A stretch of DNA of 64,000 nucleotides from Bacteroidales bacterium (GTDB lineage: Bacteria; Bacteroidota; Bacteroidia; Bacteroidales; Muribaculaceae): positions 62,001-126,000 of the forward strand of contig JAAVFL010000002.1 of assembly GCA_014800795.1 (NCBI GenBank), given 5' to 3'. This document shows, piece after piece, positions 35,831 through 46,332 of the stretch. The notes under the pieces were generated by a model. That model worked only from the letters and a program-made list of their open reading frames with translations, was not told the origin of the DNA and did not search any database. Both the position numbers and the translations under genes were made by a program. Each line of letters opens with the position of its first letter. The stretch's first letter is position 1.

Positions 35831-38800
35831 ATGAAACTTCGACTGATACCGATACTGCTGATGATCGCCGGCTTCTTTATGCAGCCGGCGGTCTCCGCCC
35901 GTCAGAGTTTCTCAATTTCAAGTATTGAAAATACCGACGGACTGTCGTCGAATTTCGTGAAAACCGTGCATCAGGATAAGTTCGGTTTCATGTGGTTCGG
36001 AACCAAGAACGGTCTGAACAGCTTTGACGGCATAAATGTGAGACGCTACAATTGCTACGACAGCAACCTGCGCAGGGGCAACAACAATGTGAGTGCGATT
36101 GCCGAGCGCAACGATACGCTGTGGGTAGGCACCGACTGCGGCATATATATGTACGACATGCGTCGCGAGCGTTTCAGTTTTCTCGACATCAGGAGCCCCG
36201 AAGGTGTGGGTCCCGACAACTGGGTGGAGCGGATCATATGCCGGCCCGACGGAACGATATGGATGCTGCTGCCGAATCAGGGCATTTTCCGTCTGAAAAA
36301 TAACCGGATGAGCTATTACAGCGTCACTGATCATAACGGTGACAAAGGTAAACTGCCGCTGTGCATGACTATGCTCGGCGACAGGCTTTACGTAGGCTCT
36401 TCGACACAGGGACTGTACGTCTACGACGAGGATTCCGACCGTTTCCGCGAGGTAGGCACGCCGGAGGCGCGTCAGCAGCTTCGCCCTATGGTGATCTGTA
36501 TAATATCGCAGATTCATGAGCATGTCCTTCTTCTGGGCGACCAGAGCGGACATCTTACAACTTATGATACCCTTACAGGAGAGCTGCGGCGTCTGGCATC
36601 GTCGCAGGAGGGTAAGATCTATCTCCGTTCGTGTCTGCAGACCGGCAACGAGCTGTGGATCGGCAGTAATGCCGGTATATGCATTATCGATCTTACCGAC
36701 GGAAGCGAGACCCTTATCAATTCAGACACGATGGGGGAGAGCGGATTGTCGGACAACGGAATCTATTCCCTCTATCAGGACCGGGAGGGGAATATCTGGG
36801 CCGCGACGCTGTTCGGCGGGGTCAACTATCTTCAGCGGCGCGGACTGGTCTTTGAGAAGTATACGGGCGGAACATCCGAGCGGTCCCTGTCGGGCAAACT
36901 CGTCCGTGGTATGGCTGTTACCTCCGACGGCCGCATATGGGTAGGTCATGAGGATGGCGGTTTCGACTGTATCAACAGTTATACGGGCACACTTGACCGT
37001 GGGGTGGCCGATATACATGCCGATCTGGGTGTGCTGACAGTGAAAAGCTGCGGAAACACTATTTACGCCGGTCGTGTGCGCAACGGCATGGCGGTGTTGA
37101 GCGGCGATCATTCGCGTGTGGAGACACTTTGCAAGGATCTGCTGGGTGAGGATAACACTGTCTATGCCGTTCATGAAGATTCACACGGTAACCTGTGGGT
37201 AGGGCTTGAATGGGGGCTGTTCTGCCGTAAGGCCGGAACGGAAGAGTTCGTAAGACACGATGAGATCGGCTACGACTGGATCAACGATATCTATGAGACC
37301 CGCTCAGGCGACCTGTGGATCGCCACTATCGGAAGCGGTGCCTACCGGTATACACCCTCTACGGGCGAATATACCCATTTCGCGTTTGACGAGAGCTACT
37401 CCAACGGATTGCGGAGTAATTCGATAAGCGCTATAATGGAGGATAGCAAAGGGCGTATATGGCTGTCGACAGAGCGCGGCGGTCTCAGCCTTTTCAATCC
37501 GGATACATCGGATTTCACGACTTTCAGCATCGAGGAGGGGCTTCCCGATAATGTGGTCTACAATGTTTTGGAAGATAAACTCGGTTTCCTGTGGTTCGGA
37601 ACAAGCAACGGTCTGGTGAAATTCCATCCCGAAACGCATCAGATCAAGTATTTCTCGTCGCGTCAGGGCGAAATGGTAAGCAGTTATAACTATAACAGTG
37701 CCGTGGTGGATCAGGATGGACGGTTCTATTTCGGCGGCACCGGTGGCGTGATCACCTTCGATCCGCTGCGCGATAGCCAGCCCGACAGCCTTCCTCCTCT
37801 TTATCTGACCCATATGCGCATCGGTAACGAGGAGATATCACCTTCATCGGATAACTCTCTTCTGTCTGAAAACCTGCTGTATGCCGATAAGATCAGCATT
37901 CCACGCACGGGGGGTACTATCCGCTTCAGCGTAGCCTCACCCAATTATTCCAATCATCGTTCGGTGGAGTACAGCTACCGTCTGCTTCCGAACGACGATG
38001 AATGGATCCGTGTGGCTGATCCGCGTGATATATCTTTTACCGGTCTTACCCCCGGCGATTATACGCTTGAACTGCGGGTGGACAGCGGCTCGCTTTCTTC
38101 GACCCATCCCTATACTCTGTCGATCATACCGTCGTGGTATCAGACCTGGTGGGCATATCTGCTTTATCTGTTCATCTTAGGGGCTTTCATCATGTCGGCA
38201 TGGCGCTACTACCGCTGCCGTCAGGAGCGCGAAATGGTGAAGCGTGCCAATATGATGAGTATAAGAAAAGAGAAGGAACTGTACCAGAGCAAGATACAAT
38301 TCTTTACCGAGATAGCCCACGAAATCCGTACTCCGCTGTCGCTTATCGGTACTCCTCTGGAAGCTATCGACGAGATCGGCATATCAGACGAGCGGGTGAA
38401 GCGCTATCTCGGCACTATCCGGATGAATACCAACCGCCTGCTTGATCTTACAAGTCATCTGCTTGATTTTCAGAAGATCGATAGCGAGCAACATTCGCTT
38501 ACGTTTGCTAATGTGGACGTCAATGCGTTGGTTCATAGCGTGGTAAGCCGATTTGAGCCTACTCTGAGCCTCCGGGATAAGGAATTTACTGTCGAAATGC
38601 CCGTCCGTCCGGTTCTGGCAACCATCGACAAGGAAGCGATCACAAAGATTGTCAGCAATCTGCTCAACAACGCGATGAAATATTCGCTGAGGAAGATAGC
38701 CCTTGAACTGACGGTCGATGACAATAATTTCCGGATCACGGTAAGCTCCGACGGTGAAAGGATCGAAGGCGCGAACCGCCTGAAGATTTTCGAACCGTTC

Positions 38801-39844
38801 TTCCAGATAGATACGCAGGGACATTCCGGCGGAGTAGGAATCGGACTTCCGCTCTGTTCGACCCTTGCCAAGCTCCATAACGGTTCGCTTGTACTGGCGG
38901 AGGAGGGTAAGTTCGACAATACTTTCGTGCTTGAGATTCCACTTCGTCAGGAGGGTGTGGATGCAGAGGCTGAGCCGAGCCCGACAATGACTGAATATGT
39001 GATGGAGGATGAATCGGCATTCGAAGAGAACACCGTAGGCTACAGCATATTGCTGGTGGAGGATAACGACGAGATGCGTCAGTTCCTCTCCGAACAGCTG
39101 AGCAAGAATTTCTCCGTGGAGACCGCACCCAACGGAGTGGAGGCGCTGAAGATGCTCGGTGAGCATAAGTTCGATATGATCGTCACCGATATAATGATGC
39201 CGGAGATGGATGGCTACGAACTTTGCTGCAAGGTGAAGGAGAATGTGGATCTGTCGAATATCCCCGTGGTATTCCTTACGGCGAAAAACGATATCGAGAG
39301 CAAGGTGAAGGCGCTCAAATGTGGCGGAGAGGCATATATCGAGAAGCCTTTCTCGATAAAGTATTTCCGTCAGCAGATAATGTCGTTGCTCGACAACCGC
39401 CAGCATGAGCGTAAGGCATTCTTGAAGAAACCGTTCTTCACCGTCGACAATATGAAGCTCAATAAAGCCGACGAGGAGTTCATGAACAAAGTGATCAGTA
39501 TTATCACGGAGAACATAAGCGACGAGAATTTCAGCGTCGAGGCTATGGCCGATGCCTTCTGCATGAGCCGCAGCAGCCTGCTTCGCCGTATAAAGACCCT
39601 GTTCAATCTTTCGCCTGTGGAACTCATCCGCCTTATAAAGCTGAAAAAGGCCGCCGAGCTTATACAGGAGGGCAAATACCGTATCGGCGATGTATGCTTT
39701 ATGGTGGGTATCAACTCTTCGTCGTATTTCAGCAAGCTGTTTTTCAAACAGTTCGGAGTTACCCCGAAAGTATTTGAGAAGCAATGTCAGAAAAACAGCA
39801 ATCCATCGATGACTGCGAAAGACAAACTTGTGGTCCGCGATTGA
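35831..39844 (+). CDS. Hybrid two-component system sensor/regulator (HTCS)
   Basis: 1337 residues, one-protein regulator of polysaccharide utilisation loci. Signal peptide 1-22. The periplasmic part (about 30-690) has two beta-propellers of Reg_prop repeats (KFGFMWFGTKNGLNSFDG, KLGFLWFGTSNGLVKF), followed by a Y_Y_Y domain (about 720-755, LTPGDYTLELRV). The membrane helix is at about 772-790. HisKA carries His830 in FFTEIAHEIRTPLSL. The ATPase domain (930-1036) has NLLNNAMKYS and GVGIGLPLC. The receiver carries Asp1120 in MIVTDIMMPEMDG. The C-terminal AraC helix-turn-helix is at about 1210-1323. All key residues are present. Its position inside the glycosidase operon suggests it controls these genes, and perhaps the upstream SusCD operon, in response to a periplasmic oligosaccharide. 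Confidence 0.96.
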   Translation: MKLRLIPILLMIAGFFMQPAVSARQSFSISSIENTDGLSSNFVKTVHQDKFGFMWFGTKNGLNSFDGINVRRYNCYDSNLRRGNNNVSAIAERNDTLWVGTDCGIYMYDMRRERFSFLDIRSPEGVGPDNWVERIICRPDGTIWMLLPNQGIFRLKNNRMSYYSVTDHNGDKGKLPLCMTMLGDRLYVGSSTQGLYVYDEDSDRFREVGTPEARQQLRPMVICIISQIHEHVLLLGDQSGHLTTYDTLTGELRRLASSQEGKIYLRSCLQTGNELWIGSNAGICIIDLTDGSETLINSDTMGESGLSDNGIYSLYQDREGNIWAATLFGGVNYLQRRGLVFEKYTGGTSERSLSGKLVRGMAVTSDGRIWVGHEDGGFDCINSYTGTLDRGVADIHADLGVLTVKSCGNTIYAGRVRNGMAVLSGDHSRVETLCKDLLGEDNTVYAVHEDSHGNLWVGLEWGLFCRKAGTEEFVRHDEIGYDWINDIYETRSGDLWIATIGSGAYRYTPSTGEYTHFAFDESYSNGLRSNSISAIMEDSKGRIWLSTERGGLSLFNPDTSDFTTFSIEEGLPDNVVYNVLEDKLGFLWFGTSNGLVKFHPETHQIKYFSSRQGEMVSSYNYNSAVVDQDGRFYFGGTGGVITFDPLRDSQPDSLPPLYLTHMRIGNEEISPSSDNSLLSENLLYADKISIPRTGGTIRFSVASPNYSNHRSVEYSYRLLPNDDEWIRVADPRDISFTGLTPGDYTLELRVDSGSLSSTHPYTLSIIPSWYQTWWAYLLYLFILGAFIMSAWRYYRCRQEREMVKRANMMSIRKEKELYQSKIQFFTEIAHEIRTPLSLIGTPLEAIDEIGISDERVKRYLGTIRMNTNRLLDLTSHLLDFQKIDSEQHSLTFANVDVNALVHSVVSRFEPTLSLRDKEFTVEMPVRPVLATIDKEAITKIVSNLLNNAMKYSLRKIALELTVDDNNFRITVSSDGERIEGANRLKIFEPFFQIDTQGHSGGVGIGLPLCSTLAKLHNGSLVLAEEGKFDNTFVLEIPLRQEGVDAEAEPSPTMTEYVMEDESAFEENTVGYSILLVEDNDEMRQFLSEQLSKNFSVETAPNGVEALKMLGEHKFDMIVTDIMMPEMDGYELCCKVKENVDLSNIPVVFLTAKNDIESKVKALKCGGEAYIEKPFSIKYFRQQIMSLLDNRQHERKAFLKKPFFTVDNMKLNKADEEFMNKVISIITENISDENFSVEAMADAFCMSRSSLLRRIKTLFNLSPVELIRLIKLKKAAELIQEGKYRIGDVCFMVGINSSSYFSKLFFKQFGVTPKVFEKQCQKNSNPSMTAKDKLVVRD

Positions 39845-39902
39845 GAAAACCGTTAACTCTCTCCGAAGAGAAAACAATCAGAAATCAACAACAGAATAAA
39901 TC

Positions 39903-41849
39903 ATGCCTGAAAAATTTCGTAATATCCCGGCTCTGATGGTGCTTGCCGCTCTGGCAGGGGGCACGGCAGTGGCATCGGCCGCTGTCACGTTACCCCACTT
40001 TTACACCGACAATATGGTAGTGCAGCGCAACAGTGTCATCACTATTCCCGGTACGGCCGCTCCCGGTGTGGAAGTGACTGCATCGGCCGACTGGAACGGA
40101 GGTGTGTCATCCTCGGCGAAAGCCGATGCAGACGGACGTTTCGCTCTTAAGTTGCCGACACCCGATGCCGGAGGACCATACACGATAGTGGTGACCGACG
40201 GCGATGCTCCGGCTGTGCTTTCCAACGTTCTTTCCGGCGAGGTATGGCTCTGCTCGGGACAGTCGAACATGGAATTTCCTGTAAAGGGATGGACGCAGAT
40301 CATGAATGCCGATGAGGTTGTAGCGACCTCCAACCATCCTGAGATACGCCTGCTTCAGATTAAGAAAAACACTTCATATAAACCTCTGGATGATGCGGAG
40401 GTGAATATGGGCGGCTGGGTGGAGGCCAATCCGGCAGCGATGGATTTCTCGGCTATAGCCTATCTGTTCGCACTTCAGATGACCGATGAACTCGGGGTGC
40501 CGGTAGGGGTAGTCGACGCCACCTGGGGCGGTACCCCTGCCGAGGCATGGACACCATATGAATATTTCGACGGGGTGGCCGGATTCGAGGATGAACTCGG
40601 TTCGCTCAAACGCAGCAATTTCTCTAAAGAGGGACTTGTAGAAGACTATAACCGCCGCGTAGCCGAATGGAACAGGGGACTGGAGGGGATAGATGTGGCT
40701 TTTGACCGTGGAGTTATGCAGAGCGGAGAGCGGTGGGGAGAAATGCCTGTACCTGGCGAATGGGAAAACAGTGTTCTCAACGGATTCGACGGTATTGTAT
40801 GGGTTCAGCGTGAGGTGGAACTTCCCGCGTCGGCGGCCGGTAAGCCTCTCCTGTTCCACAGCGGACCGATCGACAACGAGGATATAACCTACTTCAACGG
40901 AGTGCAGGTAGGCGACGGCTCAAGCTGGAGCGATCCCCGCGCCTACGATGTTCCCGGACGACTTGTAAAGGAGGGCAAAAATGTGATATCCATCAGGATT
41001 ACCGATTTTGACGGCGGAGGTGGAATATGCGGCAGTGCCGACGATCTGTATGTTGAGGTCGACGGCAAGCGTTACCCTCTCGCAGGCAACTGGAACTATA
41101 CCGTGGCCGGAGATTTCCGCACGATGCCTCCGTATCCCACATCCGTGCAGGGATCGGGTTTCCCCACGGTGCTTTACAACGCCATGATCGCGCCCCTGAA
41201 TGTGATGCCGGTAAAAGGAGTGTTATGGTATCAGGGATGTGCCAACGTGGGGCGTGCCGAGCAGTATGCACCCCTTTTCCGTCAGCTGATCAACGGCTGG
41301 CGCGCGAAACGCGGCGAGGATATTCCTTTCTATTTCGTGCAGCTTGCCGGCTGGCTGCGACCGCAGCTTGTTCAGCCCGATTCGGAGTGGGCGGCTCTGC
41401 GCGACAGTCAGGCCAAGGCGCTCTCGCTTCCGAACACAGGTATGGCGGTGGCTATAGATCTGGGACATCCGGCCGACATTCATCCTGTCGACAAGCAGGA
41501 GGTGGCGCGTCGCCTCGGATTGCTGGCGCTTAACCGCACTTATGGAAAGGAGTGTGTCGATGCCGCTCCGGTGTGCGTCGCATCGGAGAGTGCCAACGGA
41601 AAGATGGTTCTTCGCTTCGATGGCAAGCTCGCTCCGAAAGCAGGGATAGTGACCGGTTTCATAATCGGAGATAAGGATGGAAACTTCGCTTCGGCGACAG
41701 CCCGCATGCTTGCCGACGATACGGTGGAACTCTCGTCGCCGCTCATCGCGGCTCCCGTAGTGGCGCGCTATAACTGGGCCGACTATCCCTTCGGAAGCCT
41801 TACAGGGGAAACCGGGTTGCCGGTGGCTCCGTTCGCAACAGACAAGTAA
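39903..41849 (+). CDS. Sialate O-acetylesterase-like SGNH esterase
   Basis: 648 residues with a signal peptide ending VASA. The SGNH/SASA hydrolase nucleophile is Ser121 in CSGQSNMEF. The C-terminal catalytic pair lies in DLGHPADIHPVDKQEVARRL (Asp-x-x-His). A galactose-binding-like beta domain is inserted at about 270-390 (ENSVLNGFDGIVWVQREVEL, FNGVQVGDG), as in the long family members. It removes acetyl groups from sialic acid or other acetylated sugars, exposing the glycan to exoglycosidases. It follows the HTCS by 58 bp and precedes the GH36 by 29 bp. Confidence 0.9.
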   Translation: MPEKFRNIPALMVLAALAGGTAVASAAVTLPHFYTDNMVVQRNSVITIPGTAAPGVEVTASADWNGGVSSSAKADADGRFALKLPTPDAGGPYTIVVTDGDAPAVLSNVLSGEVWLCSGQSNMEFPVKGWTQIMNADEVVATSNHPEIRLLQIKKNTSYKPLDDAEVNMGGWVEANPAAMDFSAIAYLFALQMTDELGVPVGVVDATWGGTPAEAWTPYEYFDGVAGFEDELGSLKRSNFSKEGLVEDYNRRVAEWNRGLEGIDVAFDRGVMQSGERWGEMPVPGEWENSVLNGFDGIVWVQREVELPASAAGKPLLFHSGPIDNEDITYFNGVQVGDGSSWSDPRAYDVPGRLVKEGKNVISIRITDFDGGGGICGSADDLYVEVDGKRYPLAGNWNYTVAGDFRTMPPYPTSVQGSGFPTVLYNAMIAPLNVMPVKGVLWYQGCANVGRAEQYAPLFRQLINGWRAKRGEDIPFYFVQLAGWLRPQLVQPDSEWAALRDSQAKALSLPNTGMAVAIDLGHPADIHPVDKQEVARRLGLLALNRTYGKECVDAAPVCVASESANGKMVLRFDGKLAPKAGIVTGFIIGDKDGNFASATARMLADDTVELSSPLIAAPVVARYNWADYPFGSLTGETGLPVAPFATDK

Positions 41850-41878
41850 ACTAATAATCATCATTATCATAACGGACA

Positions 41879-44023
41879 ATGAAACTCGACAGAATAGTTT
41901 TTGCTATGGCTGCGGCTGCCGGAACCATGCTTCCCGCTGCCGCCAACGTGCAGATTCCCGTGACAACACCTTCAACCGCCCTTGTGCTTCAGGTGGGTGA
42001 CAACGGACGCCTCTATCAGCAGTATTTCGGAAGAAAACTCGCCGACACCTCGGAATATGAACTCGCACCCCGCGGAGCCGAGGCATACATAACACACGGA
42101 ATGGAGGACTATTTCGAACCTGCGCTCCATATAAACCATGCCGACAATAATCCATCGACCGAATTGCGCTATGTATCGCACCGTTCGGAGGCGCAGTCTG
42201 ACGGTTCGACACTTACCACCGTCACCCTTACCGACCCCGAATACGGCTCGGAAGTGGATCTCTGCTACGTAACCTATCCCGATGTAGATATCATCAAGAG
42301 CTACACCGTGATCAGGAACGGCGAGAAGAAGCCTGTGGAGCTGGAGAAGTATGCATCGTCGATGCTTCATTTCGATGCTCCGGCATATTATCTGACACAG
42401 TTCAACGGCGACTGGATCAATGAGACCACCTGTAGCGAGGCGCCCCTTTCGTTCGGGAAGAAGACCCTTGACTCGAAACTCGGCACTCGTGCCGACATGT
42501 TCGTGTCGCCGTTCTTCCAGCTGTCGCTCGGAGAACCGGCCAGAGAGGAGGAGGGCGATATGCTTGTGGGTACCCTCGGATGGACCGGTAACTTCAGCTT
42601 TACCTTCGAGGTTGACAACAACGGCAAGCTACGTGTGATCTCGGGCATCAATCCCTATGCCTCGCAGTACACCCTCGGCAAGGGGGAGAGTTTCCGCACT
42701 CCTGAATTCATCTATACCCTCAGCGACGGTGGCCGGGGCAAGGCAAGTCGCACCTTTCACGACTGGGCACGCAAATATCAGGTGAAGAAAGGTATGGACG
42801 ACCGTTATACACTTCTTAACAACTGGGAGGCTACCTATTTTGATTTCAACGAGGATAAGCTGATTCAGCTTATCGGTGAAGCCAAGGAGCTGGGTGTCGA
42901 CATGTTCCTGCTCGACGACGGATGGTTCGCCAACAAATATCCCCGCCACAGCGATACTCAGGGGCTCGGCGACTGGGACGAAACCGCCGACAAGCTGCCC
43001 AACGGCATAGGGCGTCTCACCGAGGAGGCCAAGAAGCAGGGTGTGAAGTTCGGCCTGTGGATCGAGCCGGAGATGGTGAATCCCAAAAGCGAACTGTACG
43101 AACAGCATAAAGATTGGGTTATAACCCTTCCCAACCGCGACGAATATTATTTCCGCAATCAGCTTGTACTCGACCTGGCCAATCCGAAGGTGCAGGACTA
43201 TGTGTTCGGCATCGTCGACGGGCTCATGACCAAATATCCCGACATAGCCTTCTTCAAATGGGATTGCAACAGCCCTATCACCAATATCTATTCGAACTAC
43301 GAGAAAGAGAATCAGACACACCTGTATGTCGACTACGTGCGCGGTCTCTACAATGTGCTTGACCGCATCGCCGCGAAATATCCCGATCTCCGTATGATGC
43401 TCTGTTCAGGCGGTGGCGGCCGCACCGATTATGAGGGTCTGAAATATTTCACAGAGTTCTGGCCCAGCGACAATACCGATCCTGTTGACCGTCTGTTCAT
43501 CCAGTGGGGCTTCTCGCAGCTATTTCCCGCAAAGACACAGTGCGCCCACGTAACTACCTGGAACAAGAATGTGTCTGTCAAGTTCCGTACCGATGTGGCT
43601 ATGATGGGTAAGCTCGGTTTCGATATCAATCTCCACGACATGTCGGCCGACGACCTCAAATACTGCAAGAACGCCATCAAGGAATACAACCGCCTGAAAC
43701 CTGTGATTCTCGACGGCGACCAGTATCGCCTCGTCTCGCCCTATTCCGGTCAGCACGCATCTACGATGTATGTGGGCAAGGATCGGAAAAAAGCGGTGGT
43801 GTTCGCCTTCGATGTAGCTCCACGCAGTGTGGAACATCTCACGAATGTAAAACTCCGCGGTCTGGATCCGTCGGCAGTCTACGATGTTCAGGAAATTAAT
43901 CGCGCCGATGCTTCGAAAGGCGACGTGAAGAGCTATTCGGGCGACTATCTCATGACTGTGGGACTGCCGCTGTTCACAACGTCACGCATGAGCTCACGCA
44001 TCTACGAACTTACCCGTAAGTAA
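41879..44023 (+). CDS. GH36 alpha-galactosidase
   Basis: 714 residues with a signal peptide (MKLDRIVFAMAAAAGTMLPAAA). It has the normal GH36 layout: a large N-terminal beta-supersandwich, then a TIM barrel with FLLDDGWF and GLWIEPEMVNP, nucleophile Asp462 in FFKWDCN, CSGGGGR, and acid/base Asp531 in FWPSDNTD. A C-terminal beta domain ends the protein. Length and motifs are typical of bacterial alpha-galactosidases. Periplasmic by signal. It is the third predicted alpha-galactosidase in this operon and the only canonical GH36. Confidence 0.95.
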   Translation: MKLDRIVFAMAAAAGTMLPAAANVQIPVTTPSTALVLQVGDNGRLYQQYFGRKLADTSEYELAPRGAEAYITHGMEDYFEPALHINHADNNPSTELRYVSHRSEAQSDGSTLTTVTLTDPEYGSEVDLCYVTYPDVDIIKSYTVIRNGEKKPVELEKYASSMLHFDAPAYYLTQFNGDWINETTCSEAPLSFGKKTLDSKLGTRADMFVSPFFQLSLGEPAREEEGDMLVGTLGWTGNFSFTFEVDNNGKLRVISGINPYASQYTLGKGESFRTPEFIYTLSDGGRGKASRTFHDWARKYQVKKGMDDRYTLLNNWEATYFDFNEDKLIQLIGEAKELGVDMFLLDDGWFANKYPRHSDTQGLGDWDETADKLPNGIGRLTEEAKKQGVKFGLWIEPEMVNPKSELYEQHKDWVITLPNRDEYYFRNQLVLDLANPKVQDYVFGIVDGLMTKYPDIAFFKWDCNSPITNIYSNYEKENQTHLYVDYVRGLYNVLDRIAAKYPDLRMMLCSGGGGRTDYEGLKYFTEFWPSDNTDPVDRLFIQWGFSQLFPAKTQCAHVTTWNKNVSVKFRTDVAMMGKLGFDINLHDMSADDLKYCKNAIKEYNRLKPVILDGDQYRLVSPYSGQHASTMYVGKDRKKAVVFAFDVAPRSVEHLTNVKLRGLDPSAVYDVQEINRADASKGDVKSYSGDYLMTVGLPLFTTSRMSSRIYELTRK

Positions 44024-44055
44024 TATTCCTCTTCCTGAAATTTATTGAATTCCCC

Positions 44056-44088
44056 ATGGCGGGCGCCCGTAACAGGGCGCCCGGCCAT
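44056..44088. other. Strong GC-rich hairpin between GH36 and GH92
   Basis: CGGGCGCCC (44060-44068) and GGGCGCCCG (44075-44083) form a perfect 9-bp stem with a 6-base loop, extended by ATGG/CCAT outside. There is no T-run, so it may attenuate or stabilise the operon mRNA rather than fully terminate it. Confidence 0.65.
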
Positions 44089-44125
44089 CGGTATTGTGTA
44101 TTCTTTCCATATAAACCGAATTCTC

Positions 44126-46306
44126 ATGTTAAAGAAACAGATTGCATTGATAGCTGTGAGTGTGTCTGTTATCGCCGCGTATGGCGGAACACTGACGCAG
44201 TATGTCAATCCCTTTACAGGCACCGGTGCCATCGAAGGCGGCCTGTCGGGCAACAATTATCCCGGCGCTACCGTACCTTTCGGAATGGTGCAGCTCAGCC
44301 CCGATACCCATCCGGCTCCCGACTGGTTCAACGCTTCGGGTTATGATTACAACGATAGCTCGATTTACGGGTTCACCCATACCCGTCTGAGCGGTACGGG
44401 TGCCTGCGATCTGATCGACATATCGTTGTTCCCCACAACGTGCGATGCCACCTCATCCTCGTTCTCGCACGATAATGAGACCGCTTCACCGGGGTATTAC
44501 CGTGTGTTGCTCGACGATGAGGGGGTGACAGCCGAACTAACGGCCACACCACGAACCGGTATACACCGCTATACCTATCCCGAAGGTTCGGAGGCACACA
44601 TACTGCTCGACCTTGAGCGTTCGGCGCAGAAGGGAAGCTGGGATAGAAAAATAATTAATTCGCAGTTGCGCGTCGAGAATCCGACAACCTTGTCCGGTTA
44701 TCGCGTTATAACCGGTTGGGCGAAGCTCCGCAAGGTTTATTTCGTAGCGGAATTTTCCGAGCCTTTCGAATCGGTGGAACTCTTCGACGGCGGTTCCTCG
44801 CGCGGAAATGCTACTGTGGCCAACGGCCGCGAACTACGCGGCAAGTTCGCGTTTGCGGCTCCCGACCGTAAGGTGACGGTGAAGGTGGGGCTCTCGGGTG
44901 TGTCTGTCGACAATGCCCGCGAGAATCTGCACGCCGAAGCACCCCATTGGGATTTTGACCGCTATGCGGCTGAAGCAGATGCAGCATGGGACCGCGAGCT
45001 CGCGGGCATAGAGGTGACCGGTGACCCGGAGAAGATGCAGACATTCTACACCGCACTGTATCACACCATGATCCAGCCCAATACCTTCAGCGATGTCAAC
45101 GGCGAGTATATGACACCGCAGTATTCCGTTGGCCGGGTGCCCGAGGGGGAGACGCAATACACCACTTTCTCTCTGTGGGATACATACCGCGCCGCCCATC
45201 CGCTCTATTCGCTGATAATGCCTTCGCGCAATGCCGATTTCGTAAACAGCATGCTTCGTCATTACGATGATTACGGATACCTTCCGATATGGCATCTCTG
45301 GGGGCAGGACAACTACTGCATGATCGGGAACCATGCTATCCCCGTGGTGGTCGATGCAGTGATGAAGGGTACACCCGGAATCGATGCCGAACGTGCATAT
45401 GAAGCCGTGAAGGGCTCGTCGGAGCAGACTCATCCCAATTCGCCGTTCGAAGTATGGGAAAAGTATGGCTATATGCCCGAGCCGTTGCAGACACAATCGG
45501 TATCCATTACTCTTGAAATGGCTTTCAACGACTGGTGTGTGGCTCAGCTTGCCCGTAAGCTTGGCAAAGATGAGGATTACAAGAAGTTCAGCCGCCGCGC
45601 AGGGTTCTACGCCAATCTCTACGATCCGCAAACCGGATTCTTCCGCGGTAAGGATGAGAACGGTAACTGGCTCGAACCTTTCGATCCGCTTAAATATGGT
45701 GCAAACGGAGGCTATCCCTATACAGAGGGGAACGCGTGGCAGTATTTCTGGTACGTCCCTCAGGATGTGGACGGGTTCATAGCTTTGGCCGGTGGTCAGG
45801 ATGCCTTTGAAAAGAAACTCGATACATTCTTCACCCTTACCGAATCGAGCGGCGAGAAGAACGATAATATATCGGGTATGATCGGTCAGTATGCCCATGG
45901 CAACGAACCGAGTCATCATGTGGCATATCTCTATAACGATGTCAACGCTCCCGAGAAGTGTCAGAAACTCGTTCACCGCATCATGAATGAGCTTTACAAC
46001 AACTCAAGTTCCGGCTATGCCGGCAATGACGACTGCGGCGAGATGTCGGCCTGGTATGTTTTCAGCGCTCTCGGTTTCTATCCGGTCAATCCCGCCGGGG
46101 GGGAATACTATCTCGGAACTCCCGCCTTCGACAGCTGTACGATCAATCTTGCCGACGGAAAGAAATTTACTGTCAATGCCCGCCGTAAAAAGCCCGACAG
46201 CTACCGGGTGAAGAGTGTGCGCCTTAACGGAAAACCTTACAAAAGTCTCCGCCTGTCGCATGATGATATAATGGCAGGGGGTACTCTCGATTTCATACTT
46301 GACTGA
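44126..46306 (+). CDS. GH92 alpha-mannosidase
   Basis: 726 residues, started at MLKKQIALIAVSVSVIAAYG (signal peptide); an upstream in-frame ATG at 44045 would place the GC-rich hairpin inside the coding region. The N-terminal domain has the family opening YVNPFTGTGAIEGGLSGNNYPGATVPFGMVQLSPDT. The catalytic barrel has HLWGQDNYCMIGNHA, TEGNAWQYFWYVPQD (likely general-acid Glu), GNEPSHHVAYLY and GNDDCGEMSAWYVFSALG (likely base Asp residues). GH92 enzymes are calcium-dependent exo-alpha-mannosidases acting mainly on N-glycan high-mannose arms. No lipobox, so probably periplasmic. A second GH92 begins at 62752. Confidence 0.95.
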   Translation: MLKKQIALIAVSVSVIAAYGGTLTQYVNPFTGTGAIEGGLSGNNYPGATVPFGMVQLSPDTHPAPDWFNASGYDYNDSSIYGFTHTRLSGTGACDLIDISLFPTTCDATSSSFSHDNETASPGYYRVLLDDEGVTAELTATPRTGIHRYTYPEGSEAHILLDLERSAQKGSWDRKIINSQLRVENPTTLSGYRVITGWAKLRKVYFVAEFSEPFESVELFDGGSSRGNATVANGRELRGKFAFAAPDRKVTVKVGLSGVSVDNARENLHAEAPHWDFDRYAAEADAAWDRELAGIEVTGDPEKMQTFYTALYHTMIQPNTFSDVNGEYMTPQYSVGRVPEGETQYTTFSLWDTYRAAHPLYSLIMPSRNADFVNSMLRHYDDYGYLPIWHLWGQDNYCMIGNHAIPVVVDAVMKGTPGIDAERAYEAVKGSSEQTHPNSPFEVWEKYGYMPEPLQTQSVSITLEMAFNDWCVAQLARKLGKDEDYKKFSRRAGFYANLYDPQTGFFRGKDENGNWLEPFDPLKYGANGGYPYTEGNAWQYFWYVPQDVDGFIALAGGQDAFEKKLDTFFTLTESSGEKNDNISGMIGQYAHGNEPSHHVAYLYNDVNAPEKCQKLVHRIMNELYNNSSSGYAGNDDCGEMSAWYVFSALGFYPVNPAGGEYYLGTPAFDSCTINLADGKKFTVNARRKKPDSYRVKSVRLNGKPYKSLRLSHDDIMAGGTLDFILD

Positions 46307-46332
46307 CATATTCTCCCGATATTTTCTTTCTG

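Noticed and set aside
38384-39877. Long minus-strand frame opposite the HTCS gene
   Set aside because: Antisense to conserved kinase, receiver and AraC domains; composition is shadow-type.
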